Assembly: GCA_030549205.1 (NCBI GenBank)
Contig: JAUKTV010000002.1
Coordinates: 3,720,001 to 3,784,000, forward strand
DNA from: Apiosordaria backusii
Taxonomy: Eukaryota; Ascomycota; Sordariomycetes; Sordariales; Lasiosphaeriaceae
Direction of reading: 5' to 3'
DNA length: 64,000 nucleotides
Each line of letters begins with the position of its first letter. The stretch's first letter is position 1. The translations under genes and the position numbers were made by a program. A model generated the notes under the pieces. That model did not search any database. It was not told the DNA's origin and saw nothing but the letters and a program-made list of their open reading frames with translations. Shown in pieces: positions 12,564 through 24,478 of this stretch.

Positions 12564-13478
12564 TCAAGACGAGGTTTTCAACTTTCTCGCCACTTTCCTT
12601 CTTTTCTTTGGGCCTCCTTCACTTTGTGAGACATCATTTTCTGGTGGCCCACCAAAAGGTCCCTTTCCCTCTCCCTTTCCAGCTGCTCCTGTTGTCACCT
12701 GGTCTGGAAAAAAGGGGGCGTTATCCTTTAATGGGACAGGAGTGACAGCCATTGGTGCCGTTTTTGATCCAGGCTTTCGAGGGGGCAGCTGAGGAGGTTG
12801 GTATCCCTCTGCCTCGGTAAAGACAAGGTCGCCCCTTTTTCCTAGAACTTCACGACTGGCTTCTTCAAGGAGGACGCCAAATGCCAGGAGGGCGGTCTCA
12901 TCGAGGCTCTGGAGGTCCGTGTTGGCTTTCTTCTGGAAGAAGCCCGAGTGCGGTTGTGTCTGGCCAGGGATGGTAGTTGGATCTTGTGGTTGTGCTATCT
13001 GTTGCTGAGAATGGGGGGCGGAAGCAGACAAAGCAGTATAGTCGTAAAATTTGCTCGCATAACAGTGTACAGATTTCAGCAAGGCACTGTCGGGTAGTTG
13101 TTGTGAAGGCAGCAAGTCTTCGCTGGCCCAGTAAATGTCATGTTCAGCATAACGGGCTGGGGCGTTGTGTCGCCGAAAGAGAACTTCTTCTGGGGCGAGC
13201 TTGAAGGTGCGGGCGTTGAAGGTTCCTGACCCGGGGCGATAGTGACGACGGCTGCTGCCGGCATGGGGCTGGACACGTTCATTGAGCGACACTTGGCCTA
13301 GTGATGGTGTTAGAATTCTCACAACAGATACAAAGCGAGGGGTGTAAATACCGGCGACCGCATCGTAAAGGGCATATTCCCGGCCTCGATGAGACGAAGC
13401 TCGTGAGAATTGGGATGGCGGGGGTGAGGTGGAGCGTGCAAGCTCCGAGACGGAGACCTGTTCGTCTGACGAGTCCAT
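12564..13478 (-). CDS. conserved fungal nuclear protein of unknown function (286 aa)
   Basis: Preferred model: exon 13478-13352, a 54-nt intron, exon 13297-12564 (861 nt). The frame stays open through the intron, which is an exact multiple of three, but its ends (GTATTT donor, CTAAC, CACTAG acceptor) look like a real intron. Removing it gives YALYDAVAG joined to QVSLNERVQP. Conserved-looking blocks are FKLAPEEVLFRRHN, LPDSALLKSVHCYASKFYDY and SLDETALLAFGVLLEE. The C-terminus carries PKKRRKVARK, one residue from the SV40 large-T nuclear signal, so a nuclear location is likely. The frame extends upstream to an ATG at 13748; I prefer 13478 because the extra segment looks like leader. I do not know the function. 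Retaining the intron would give 304 aa. Confidence 0.7.
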   Translation of the reverse strand: MDSSDEQVSVSELARSTSPPPSQFSRASSHRGREYALYDAVAGIYTPRFVSVVRILTPSLGQVSLNERVQPHAGSSRRHYRPGSGTFNARTFKLAPEEVLFRRHNAPARYAEHDIYWASEDLLPSQQLPDSALLKSVHCYASKFYDYTALSASAPHSQQQIAQPQDPTTIPGQTQPHSGFFQKKANTDLQSLDETALLAFGVLLEEASREVLGKRGDLVFTEAEGYQPPQLPPRKPGSKTAPMAVTPVPLKDNAPFFPDQVTTGAAGKGEGKGPFGGPPENDVSQSEGGPKKRRKVARKLKTSS

Positions 13479-14308
13479 ATGTGTAGGGATTGCGCGGCTT
13501 TCCCATAGGTGGTGGTCGGGGTGTGAAGTCGCGATGGTGTCGAGGCTGTGGAATCCGACGTTGATCTGTGAAAGTTTGCGTGTTCGTGGTGACTGACAAA
13601 AGACAAGAGGCGCTGGCCCCACTTTTTCAACTTCAACCTCATTATTCCCATACAACAGCGCAGCAAGCCTCTCCCTGTTCCTCACTGTACCTCGACACCT
13701 AGGACATTCTTTTCCAACAGGTCGTTGAATTGAAGCTCGGATCATCATGTCTTAAAATAATCTTCTTGCCATCAGGCACAAAAGCATGTGTCGACTAAAT
13801 CATCTCACAATGGGGGGGTTCTCTGCACGATGGCCATCCGAAGAGGCGGAATTCAAGTGTCCTGGTGGGCGCGAGATGTAACTGGTAGACTCTGGCTGCC
13901 GGTCAGGACTTGTAGGAACGGGTAGCACCATACTCCTTGCTGAACTTCTTGAAACTGTAGAGGAAGCGTGGTTTACCAAAGCAAAGGGAACCAATGGGTG
14001 GGTTGGGCCACTTTAGGTTAAGGCTAACAAGCCTGTAGAGAACCTCATCCAGATTCACTTCACGAGCACAAGGTACAATGCATTTTGCTTTTCTGTATTT
14101 GTAGGAATCTTGCTCAGTATGTTTCCTACACTAAGAGGGAATCTAGTTGCCTAATATTGTGCACCACATCATCCAATCTTGGAACGAAAGAGGCAGTAAC
14201 AGGAGAACAAGAGCGAGTTTGGTATTATTACAACAAAAGGAAAAAAACCAAAACCAATGGTCATAACTCATGATACATGTTCCACCTTAATCAAAAGAAA
14301 TCCCGTAT
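13479..14308. other. intergenic region
   Basis: The stretch lies upstream of the 12564-13478 gene and downstream of the stress-type gene ending at 14309, both on the minus strand. No coding frame is convincing apart from the open extension of the 12564-13478 frame up to 13748. It likely holds the promoter of the former and the terminator of the latter. Confidence 0.5.
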
Positions 14309-15402
14309 TTAGATTCCACTGAAAGCCTCTTGGTGAGACTTGACACTGTTCCTCCTCTCCCGATGGTGGTGGTGGTCATCGTGCTCGACAACCGGGTCAC
14401 CGAGATGTTTTCTGAGAACAGAAGGTGGCACTTGAGCGGCATCTGTGGGGTCCCTGGAAATGGCGGTGTTTGTTCCAGATCTAGAGGATATCATGTCAGT
14501 TTCTCTTTCGTCTTGAGTCACTGAGGCCAGCTCCCAGTTTTACTTACTTACTGGTAAGTCCTGTTCTGACCGACGGTCTTGCTGCCGTCAAGGTCGGAGT
14601 CGACCCTGGGGTCAAGCTTGTTGGCCATGTCGCTGGAGTGAGGGCCGGCAGTGTTGCGCGCCGGGCCGGGTCCAGAATGGATGGCACCACGGCCGTCGCG
14701 GTCAGAGTCCACTCTGGGATCGGCAGCGTTGGCAATGCGGGAGTTGTGCGGGCCGTGAGTACCCGTAGGGTCGCCGTGAGTGCCGGTCATGCCCGTCTTG
14801 CCCGTGCCGGCATTCATGCGGCGAGTGTTGCCAGAGCCGATGCCCGTGTTGCCGCCGAAGCCAGCAGTGGTGTGGGTGCCGGTGCCGGAGGAACCAAGAG
14901 TATTGGAACCGTCACGGTCAGAATCGACGCGGGGGTCGAGAGTGTTGGCGACACGAGAGTTGTGTGGGCCGTGAAGGCCTTCGGTGGTGCCAGCGGTACG
15001 GCCAGCGTTGCCGAAGCCAGTACCAGTGGTGTGGCCAGTGTTGCCGAAGCCAGCACCAGTGGTGTGGCCAGTGTTGCCGGCAGTGCGAGAGCCGTCACGA
15101 TCTGAGTCTACGCGGGGGTCGAGGGTGTTGGCAACCCGGGAGTTGTGTGGCCCGCTGATGCCCTCAGATGTGCCGGTACCATAGCCACCGCTGCCAAACT
15201 CGCCGTGACCGGCGGTGCGGCCTACACCAGTTGTGCCGGTAGTACGGCCAGCAGTGTGGGAGCCGTCACGATCAGAGTCGACGCGGGGATCGGCAGCGTT
15301 GGCGACACGAGAGTTGTGAGGTCCGCTGGTGCCTTCAGGGGCGCCGTGGTGGGACTTGTCGGAGTGGACAACCTCCTTGATCTTGTTGACGATGGAAGAC
15401 AT
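14309..15402 (-). CDS. hydrophilic five-repeat LEA/stress-type protein (2 exons, 340 aa)
   Basis: Exons 15402-14552 and 14480-14309 (1023 nt) flank a 71-nt intron with a consensus GTAAGT donor; without splicing the frame would stop two bases into the donor. The protein is very hydrophilic, rich in Gly, Thr, Asn, His and Asp, without membrane segments or cysteine motifs. Five copies of a unit with core GPHNSRVAN..DPRVDSDRDG are separated by Gly/Thr-rich linkers; the fifth is divergent (GPHSSDMANKLDPRVDSDLDG). Exon 2 codes a different tail, DPTDAAQVPPSVLRKHLGDP, then a His-rich stretch. Similar repeats occur in fungal proteins described as LEA-like or conidiation/stress related; a protective, disordered role is inference. 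The leader has a TATA-like ATATAAGG and two AGGGG stress-element motifs, suggesting stress-induced expression. Confidence 0.88.
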
Positions 15403-15552
15403 GTTGATGTTTGTAGTGTATCGAGTTTAAGTGTAAGTGTTGATAGTGTGGTAGTTGTTGGTTGGGTATGAAGTTTGCTTGAGTTGTGATTGCTTTGTAA
15501 GGTTGCTTTGTATGCTGATGATGAGGAAAAGAGAAGGTTTGGTTCAATGGGA

Positions 15553-15576
15553 AGGGGACAGTCCTTATATCCCCCT
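15553..15576 (-). promoter_or_regulatory. TATA-like box with flanking STRE-like AGGGG motifs
   Basis: About 160 bases upstream of the stress-type start codon at 15402, the minus strand carries AGGGG (15576-15572), ATATAAGG (15570-15563), and an AGGGG on the plus strand at 15553-15557. AGGGG is the core of the fungal stress response element bound by Msn2/4-type factors. The arrangement fits an inducible core promoter, but such short motifs also occur by chance. Confidence 0.4.
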
Positions 15577-16361
15577 GAGACCAGCAGACAAGACCAAGAA
15601 ACCGTTGAGAGACTTGGGAATCATCATCGAGAGGTGGGTCCCTAGAACCAAGATTCACAAGGAGAGGTTGTGTCATAGCAAGAATGGCCCGTCACCTGGG
15701 CCAGATGTGTTAGCTTATTCCATCATGGCTTCTCGAAAAAGGATGGAAGGAGCCGAAAGCAAAGTTGGTCAAATGGCATCATTCTCGGCCGGTTGCATGT
15801 GAAATCGAATAAGCTGTCAGAGTTGGGGCCCAGGCAAACGGGCATTACCTCATAGACGTCATGGTCGCATATCCAGATTCGATTAAACAATGGAATCTCG
15901 GCTCTCCACACGCCTCGCAAGGCGGCCAAGCCATCACGAGATGTCCACCAGGTTTATTCTCGCCCACTTTGTTTGATGTGGGAATTCGGGCCGCATGGGC
16001 AAAGGAGATGCGATTGTTTGGAGATGCTGTGACGTCGTCGTTGGTGAGGAAGCCGTGGCTGGTGACGTTGGAGCCGCCGAGCATTTCCCCATCGCTTGGG
16101 CTTGGACCCACTGATCCCCCGAGCATCTGCGCCACAATTCGATCCGGTGGACTGCTGGAATGTCCATACACTATACACCCACTCTCACGTGCTGTTGCAT
16201 GTTCATGCAGCGCCTTTACTCTACACCATCCTGAGGCGTCGCCATATCGATAGCCATCTTGGTTATTCACGCAGCATTCTAGACTACTGCGTACACACAG
16301 TGGTCATCTCGATCCAGCTGTGGCGCAACTCTACACGACGTGGCCCTAGTGTAGCCGATGC
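15577..16361. other. intergenic region up to the transposon edge
   Basis: Normal GC content and no recognisable gene. Overlapping frames on both strands (for example 15861-16253 plus and 15845-16270 minus) have no domain and look like chance. The sequence ends abruptly at the TIR of the repeat island at 16364. Confidence 0.5.
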
Positions 16362-16363
16362 AT

Positions 16364-16405
16364 CCCTTTAGCTGGTCAAATTGTCCTTTTTCTTCTTAGC
16401 GCTTA
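16364..16405 (+). repeat. left terminal inverted repeat
   Basis: The first 28 bases match the reverse complement of the right end perfectly; weaker similarity (TCTTCTTAGCG against TTTCCTTGGCG) extends it to roughly 40 bases. Confidence 0.85.
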
Positions 16406-17701
16406 GCCTACTAATGGAAAGCCCTCCTTACTAACAATTAGTAATCTGTAACTTCTAATCCCCCTGATAGTACTTTTTATATCCCCTAAACCTACCCTAG
16501 AAAATACACTAAAGGCCCTATAAATGTATAAAAACCCCAGTTTTAACTAAGACTTGGCTATTGGAGCTATCAGTTAGCTTACAGTAAGGTAGTTATTAAC
16601 AAAAGCTATAAACTTAAAGGACCTAAAGTTAAAAGCTATAAAAAAAATAGAAATCAATTGCATTAACTATCTTACTTATTTACTATAAAACTAACCTAAA
16701 TATATATTCTAGTACTCTTTTCTTTTATAAATAGCAATATTGTAAATTTTACAGGTCTTTAAAGTCTTATAAATAGACTAAGCATTACTTAAACCTTTTT
16801 ATAACAGTAACTATTGCCTTAATAAATAGACCCTATAAAAGGCCTTTTTTTATAAGCAATTACGAAAGTGCTAATTACTAGCGAATTCGTTACTAATAGA
16901 TATTAAAATCAGCCATTTTAAAAAGTATATAAAGTATAATTAACAGTTAAAACAGCCGTAAATCTTATAAATTAACTAAATATAAAAGTCTCGGTAAAGA
17001 GTACAGCTAATAGTCTTAAACTTTAGCCTAAACTGGATTTTATACTATATTAAGAATATATTAATAATAGCGACCTTTAAAAAAGTCGAATTAGTATAGG
17101 AAATTAAGGCTAAAGAAAGTAGTAGAATATATTTAAGAAGAAGTTGTAAAAAAAGACTATATAGTAACCTTAGTAATAGCGGTAATTAAATAAATTGTAA
17201 ATATAAAGCTAATTGCCAATATTAATACCGTTTATAAATATATTATAAGCCTAAATAATAGATAGAATAGCGATTTCTTTTACTTCCTTACCCTCTTTAA
17301 ATATAGCTTCTATTACCTTAATACTATAGGACTGCTGCCTTTTAATAATTACAAGCTACTTACAGTTAGTAAAAAAGGTCGATATTATATTAACAATAAT
17401 CTTTTCCTTTACTAACTAATATAAAGTACCGTTAAAATCAAGTATCTTTATTTTATTTTTACCTTTTCTTACCTCTATTTTAGCCAATTTAATATAATAG
17501 CAGCTATAAGGTATAAGGTTTAACTTTTTATTAGTACTTTTAAAGGCCTTAAACTTAAGGTACATTTAATTACCGGCTATAGTTCTGGTTACAGTAACTT
17601 AGTAAAGTCATAGTACTTTTATAAAGGTAAAGCTAGTAAAGTGGTTATTAAGGAATAAATAGTAAGTATAGTTATTGAAAGGTATAAATAGTAAGGTAAT
17701 T

Positions 17702-17706
17702 AGTTA
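17702..17706. repeat. copia target site duplication, left copy (AGTTA)
   Basis: AGTTA lies immediately before the left LTR and is repeated exactly at 25313-25317 immediately after the right LTR. Five-base duplications are typical of Ty1/copia integration. Confidence 0.85.
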
Positions 17707-18540
17707 TATTGGAATAGGTATGGCCAATTACAGGCCTAAGGGCCCTGTAATTAGTGCTCACACACTAGCTTACAGTACAGCGGAAGTCTTATATGTGATA
17801 CCTATAGCTTAGTGCTGAGGTACTAGAATACAGCACCTTGCAGGTATTGCGGAATAGAAATATAGTAGGTAAACAATTGTATTGTAGTGCTAGCCTTCTG
17901 TAAATCTACTATAATAATCTCTATAGTAGGGTTCGTACTTGACCTCTACCATATACTTACCGATTGACGTGCAGTGCCTTATATACCTTAGCGGGCAGAT
18001 AGGCTAGAATACGGCTTGGTTAATTCCGAGGTTTGCTAAGCCCTGTAAACCACTTACTAAGCCCTTTGTAGTTTCTGACTTATAGGGCCTATAGGCCTAT
18101 AATTTAGTATAGTAATAATATACCTACTTAACTATAGGCTTACTAATTCTTAGCTAATTTAGCTAGCCTAGTAGTTAATTACAGGTCTTATAGGCAGTTA
18201 AGTTAGTATAGTTTATAGCTTTTTAAAAATCGACTTATAGTTATATAAAAGGGCTATGAAATTAAGTACCCTTAACTTAAAGTGCAGGTTAATGTAGGGT
18301 TAAGGTTAAGTTACTTATACTACTTATAGTAATAAGCCTTAGTAGCCTGAATATAAAATTATAGGCAGTTTAGTCTATTAGTTAGTAGGATATAGGCCTT
18401 TAAATTACCCTATAGTAAAGTAAGGTGTTAGGTAAGTGCCGGGTATTTAATAGGTAGGCTTTTTAACTTAAGCTTTTACTATATAGTATAATAGTAGCTA
18501 CTTATTATAAACTTAGGCTTTATAGGAACTTAGTTTAATA
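17707..18540 (-). repeat. 3' LTR of the copia element
   Basis: Aligns end to end with 24479-25312 and has the same length (834 bp). On the plus strand it starts TATTGGAATAGG and ends TTTAATA; the right copy ends TTTAACA, so the original termini were most likely TG...CA. Differences between the copies are almost all transitions. Confidence 0.9.
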
Positions 18541-18552
18541 TCCTTCCTTTAC
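18541..18552 (-). other. polypurine tract of the copia element
   Basis: On the minus strand the sequence GTAAAGGAAGGA abuts the 3' LTR directly. This is the expected place and composition for the plus-strand primer of reverse transcription. Confidence 0.75.
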
Positions 18553-21500
18553 TTATAGTAAGTGGTAAGTTTAGATTTAAATCTAAAGCCTACTATAATA
18601 AGCTAAAATTAATAAACTAACTAGTTAACTAAAAAACTAAAATACAAGGTATATAAGGCGTTAAGGCCTATATATTTAAATATTAAGTAACTACTTTTAT
18701 AAGTTAAAATATAAAGGAAAATTAAATATAAGGAGGGTGGTTTTTTAATCTATTCTTCTATTAACTTTTCCTTTATAGGCTTATTCTTTAAGCTTAAAAG
18801 ACCTATAAAGGTCTTAAATTTTTAACTAGCCAGTAGTTTAATTAGCCTATTAGCCGGTATTTATTTAGTATTTAAATAGTTAATAGTAATCTATAATACC
18901 TTAACTTACTTCTTAACTTAATAGTATTTTAATAATATATACTTAATACAATTATAAAGGGCTAGATTATAGGCAGTAGTTATAAAATTAATATTATTAC
19001 TATATAGAAAGGTAAAGCTTATTAAAGTATATCCTAACTTTTTATAAACCCCTTTAATCTATAAAGCCTTATAAATAGCCTTAATAAGTATATTGGTTTT
19101 AGCTTTTAAAGTAAAGAGGCTTATAATACTAGCCTTCTTTAATTTCTAACTTATAAAGCCTCCGGCTACTTTAAATATAAAGCTGTAAGTAGATTTTAAG
19201 TCCTTTAAGTCCTTTATAAAGTCTAAATCTATAAAGCCTATAGGTACTATAGTGCCTTTTTTTTTAATAGGTTTAGTAATATAGCTATAAATGATTATTA
19301 AATTTTCTATACTATTTAAATACTTTAGAAGGTTTTTAACAGTATTTAAGCTTATTATAGTAGGTTACTATATACTCTTTAAAAACTACTATACTATAAA
19401 AGCAATATTAAGCTTTATTTAAGTTATTAAATATATTATAATACTTACTATATATTAAAATAGTATATAATCCAACTTACTTATAGGACTTCCTTTTAAT
19501 TTAAGGTCTTTATACTAAGCTATTATTCTAAGCTATAAAGGAACTAGTATTTTACAGCTATTTTTAAAGCTAAAGGTTTTAATTGCCTTCTATATATATT
19601 AGGCTTAATTAAGTTATAGAAAGGAGCGATACTTATCTTTTATTATTTAAACCTTTAAAAAGAAGAAAGCTAGCTTTCTATCTTCTATTAAGTAAACCTT
19701 ATTTAAACTTTTCTTAAGCTATTAAATATAGGCCTTATTAAAGCCTATAATTAAATAATTATTAATATAGATTACTATAAAAATCCTAACTTTAAGATTA
19801 TAGAAGATAGTAAAGTTAGAAATTAACACTATAAAACCTTCTTTTTTTAATAGCTTAGTAAGTTTAACTTATTAAAGTTTAAGGCTTTACTTTAAACTAT
19901 ATAAGGCTTTAAAAAGGCAAATTATTTAACTAGTTTTAAGTTTAAAGCCTTACTTATATAGCTTTGCTTTAATAATTAAGTCTATTAATTAATAAAATTT
20001 ATAGAAGCCTTTAAGTATAACTATATAATTCTCCTTTTTTAAATAGCTATTAAAAAATACCTCTATAAAATCGATCTACTTTATTTCCTAATCTAATAAA
20101 GCTACTATAGTTAGTAGTATATATTAAATAGGTAATATAGTAGTAAAGGTAAAGGTCTTTATAAAATTTAAGCCTTCTTTTTATAAGAATCTTCTAATAA
20201 CTAGCTTAGCTTTAAACTTTAAAAGCCTATTTTCTTTATTAGTCTTTTTATATAGTACTAACCTACTAGTTAGTAATATATAGTCTTTAAAGAAAGTACC
20301 TTAGGGAAGGAATTTAAAGGTTCCTTAGTTAATTATTTACTTAAATTTACTATATATAGCCTTTAATTAGTAGGATTTTTTAAGGTTTTTTAATACTTAT
20401 TTTAGTATTTAAGGTAATAAACTAATATTAAAAGGACCTTTAAAGACCCTATAGTAATAGGCCTTAGCTTTAGTTAGTATTGATTTAATAAATTAGCTAA
20501 TGCCTATTTTAATATCTTTACTTATACTTAAATATAATTTTTCTATTTCTATTAGTAAGTGGTCTTTAATAGAGGGTTTTAAGCTGACTTTAAAGCCTAT
20601 AATAGGCCTATTAAGAAGCTTTAAGCTACTATCGATTATAGCCTTTTAAATAGTAAGTTTATTAATTAGCTTATTACTAAAGAATTTTTTAGTATTAATC
20701 TATTGGCCAATTTATAAACTTAATTAGCTGACTAAGTTATATTTAAGATATAAGTTACTATTTTTATTTACTAATTATAGTAGCTTTACCTTCCTTTAGC
20801 TTAAATCCCCTTTTAAAATAGCAATAATACTTTAAATTATAGTAGGCTTATTTACTATATTAATAAAGGAAGATTTTACTATTGCCCTTTTAGCCGGTAT
20901 TTATATTTAATAGGTCTTACTTTTAAAGATAGTTAATAGCTTACTAGGCTTTATATAGGCCTATAGCTTTAAAGCTTTAGACCTTTTTTTAATAAAAATA
21001 AGGAGCTTTATAGAAAAGCCTACAGTTTTAAACCGGTTTAAGTTTAGTTTATAAAAAAAGAAAGGCTTTGATTTATTATAGAACGTTTAATAAGAAGTTA
21101 GGTCCTTATTATTAACTACTATATAGTTAACTAATTTAAATACTATAAACGTTATATAATACTATAAATATTAAAGAAGCTATAATAATACTATTATAGC
21201 CTATAACTGGTTTAAAAATACTTTAATAAAGCATTTAATTAGGCTATTTTACTTATAAATATAGGGCCTAAAAGTAGAAAATTCAATACCTTTAGTAAAA
21301 AACTAAGCTTATAATTTGTAATTAATTTCCTTTCTATTATTATAGTAGAAATGGATAAGGTACTTATTATAGTAGTTCTTTAAGCCTTTAAAAAAGCCTT
21401 TTATAGCATTTAGTATAGTTAGTCCTTTAGCGTTTAGTAAGTAGAAGGCCTATTTAAACTAGGATTTTCAGTCTATTAAAATTAATACTATAGGAAGCCT

Positions 21501-24478
21501 ATTATAAGGTATAGGCTTAATTTTAAAAGTATTACCTTTAATAGAATTTAAGGCTTTAGAAAGGTCTAGAATAGTAAAAAATTAAAGCCTTTTTCCTACC
21601 TTAGCTTTATTATAGGCTAAGTATTAAAAATCTACTTTTTTTATTTAATCTAAGTTTAAAAGTTTAGTAGTAATTTTATTAGTCTTTTTTAGCAGTTTTA
21701 GGCCTATATAACCTAGCTTAATATACTATTTTAATACTATTTAAAGTAATTTATTATAGTAGTTTATAGTAGTATTAGGGATATTTTTAATAGCCTTCTT
21801 AAATATATAGCCCCTTTAAGCCTTTTTTTAACTAAATAGGCTAAGGTTATCTAAGCTATTAGAGCTTTTTACAGGCTAACAGAGCTTTTTAATAAGTTTA
21901 CTTTAACTAAATCCTCTAAAATTAAGGTTATTTAAGCTATTAAGGCCTTTTATAAGTTAATAAAGCTCTATTCCTTTAAATATACCTTAACTACGGCCTT
22001 TCTTATAGCCAAACTTAAACTCCTTAAGTCTACAGAGCTTTACCTTTTAAGTATTTAAATTAAAGTTAATAGTACTATTACTATTTAGCTTTATAGGCCT
22101 ATTACTAGGCCTTTAAAGGTTTAAATCGACTTTTAAATAGCTATCTTTTTAAGATAAGGGCCTATTAGAAAGCTTTACTATTAATTTTTACTTTTAACTA
22201 GTAATGTTAAAATTTACATTATAGTAAATAATAGGCCTTTTTACTTTCTATAATTTTAAAAAAAAGCTTAAAGCTTTAAAATCGAATATTACTATTAAGG
22301 CCTTATTAGACTTATACAGTACTTCCTTTTTAACTTAACCGCCAACTTTATAATATAGTATACTATTAAAAAGGTTAATATTAAACTAAGGAATATATAG
22401 AGTATTTTTAAGCTTAAGCTTAGTATATTTAAAGAGTTCTTTTTATAAAAGTACTGTAAATATAGCAGTTTTAAAGCCTTTAAGTATTAAAGGGCCTTCT
22501 TCTATATAAATTATCTTTAGTAAGCTATTATTAAGCTTATAGTTAATAAACTATTTTCGATTATTAATAATATAGTCAATAAATTTAATATTATATAAAA
22601 GGATATCCTTTAAAGAAAGTACTATTAGGGCCTTACCTTTAGTACTTTTAATGCCTTTAATAGGCCCTATAAATACTATATAGATGCCTTTATTATTATT
22701 ATTATTATTAAAGTCTTTAAAGACCCTTAAAGCTAGGTTATAGAAGCTTATTATATAAGTAAATAAATCTTTAGCCTTAGGCCTTTTTTTAAGGCCTTTA
22801 GGTCTTTTAAAGCCTTTCTTTTTTTTCTTTTAAGGAAAGTTATTAAGGCTATTAAGGCTACTATTACTATTACTTTTAAGCTTTTTATTTAAAAAAACCT
22901 TTTTTTTAGTACCTTTATAAAGGCCTTTTTTACTTCTATAGGCTATGCCTTTAATAGTAGTAGAGGTTAGAATACATTGTTCTTTTAATAGGTTTACTAT
23001 TAGAAAGCTTAGGTTAATAGTATCTATATTTTAACCTAATACTTTAGCAGTCTATATAGTACTTTATTGCCTTTTAGCTTACTGTAAAAAGCTCTTTTTT
23101 ATAGCCTATAAGTATTGATTTACTTAATTTATAGTCTAAAGGTTAATACCGGCTAGTATAAGCTGGCTAACTATATTAAAGAATTTAACATTAAAGTCTA
23201 TTAAAAAGCTTATAAATTAATAGAAGTTTAAGGAGTAGTATTTTTTATAGAGGTTCCCTTATTATAATTTAACGTTATAGAAATACCTTTAAATAAATAG
23301 TTTATAGGCTTTAATAGGGCTTATTTATTATAAAATAAAAGCCTAAGGGCTTAAGGCTATACTATTTTAAAGTAATATTAATAGTAAGGCCTATTTAATA
23401 TTACTTTAGTAGGCTATTATAGTAGGGTCTTTTATAAAAGTAGCTATATTGATAGTATGTAGTATAATATTTAAGCCCTATTTCTATAGATCGAAATTTT
23501 TAGGGCCTATAAGCCTTTAGTTAATAGGGAATTTATAGACCTTTTTAGTTATTTTAATAGCTATAGTAGTATAAAAGACTTTAATAGAACTACTATTAGC
23601 CTTAAACTTTAATTAGTAGGCTATTGTAGCTTTTAAGTATATAGCTTTAACTATTATTAAAAGAGTAGTTATAGTGGCTTTAGGCCATTTTAAAGTACTT
23701 TAAGTTACTATTAAAAGCTTAATTTACTTTACTATTTTAGTTACAGTGCTTTATAACTATTAAATCTAGGCCTTTTACTTCTTTAGTTAAATAGTAAAAG
23801 CCTATATATAATAAGAATCTACTAATTCTTCTTCCTTAAAAGACCTCTATTTAGGCCTAGTATCTTACATTTTTAAATTTATAAAAAGCTTAGTATATTT
23901 ACCGTTAAAATATCCTATAGGGCTTTAAGACTTTAGTTTAATACTGTTTTTAATTAGGGCTTTAACTATAGTTTGCTTATATAGTAAAAGGGCTAGGTCT
24001 ATAGTACTTAAAAGCTTTAAAGAATAGGCTTTATTTTATATAGTATAGTATTGTAACTACTAATAGTAATAATAGTTAAAAAGGTTGCTTTACTTTTTTA
24101 CTTTTTTACTTACTTTTAGGATTTATAAAATTACCTATTTAGCTATAGTTAAGGTAAAAGGCTATTTTTAACTTTTGTAAGTTTATAGTTTATAGGCCTT
24201 TAATACCCTATTAGGCTTAATTTTTATATACCTTACAGTATAATAAATTTAATAGTAGATGTAAATTTAAACCTTATAGGCCTTTAGAAAATCTAATAAA
24301 GTAAGGTAAGCTTAGTATTTACTTTATAACCTTACTTTAATAGGTAAGCTTTAAAATTAGTGATTTTATAGCCTATTTATAGTATAGTCTATAGTAGCTA
24401 AAGCTGTTATTTGTAGAAGGCTTTAAGCTTAAGTTTATAAGTTTATAACTTAGTTAAGTATCTTTTAAGTTTATAACC

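Noticed and set aside
14547..14552. Stop codon directly after TYQ as the end of the repeat protein
   Set aside because: It overlaps a perfect GTAAGT donor, and the downstream exon 14480-14309 joins in frame with clear coding character.
15845..16270. Overlapping frames on both strands next to the transposon
   Set aside because: Mutually overlapping, domain-free; considered as a gene split by the transposon, but 26.7-27.2 kb shows no continuation.
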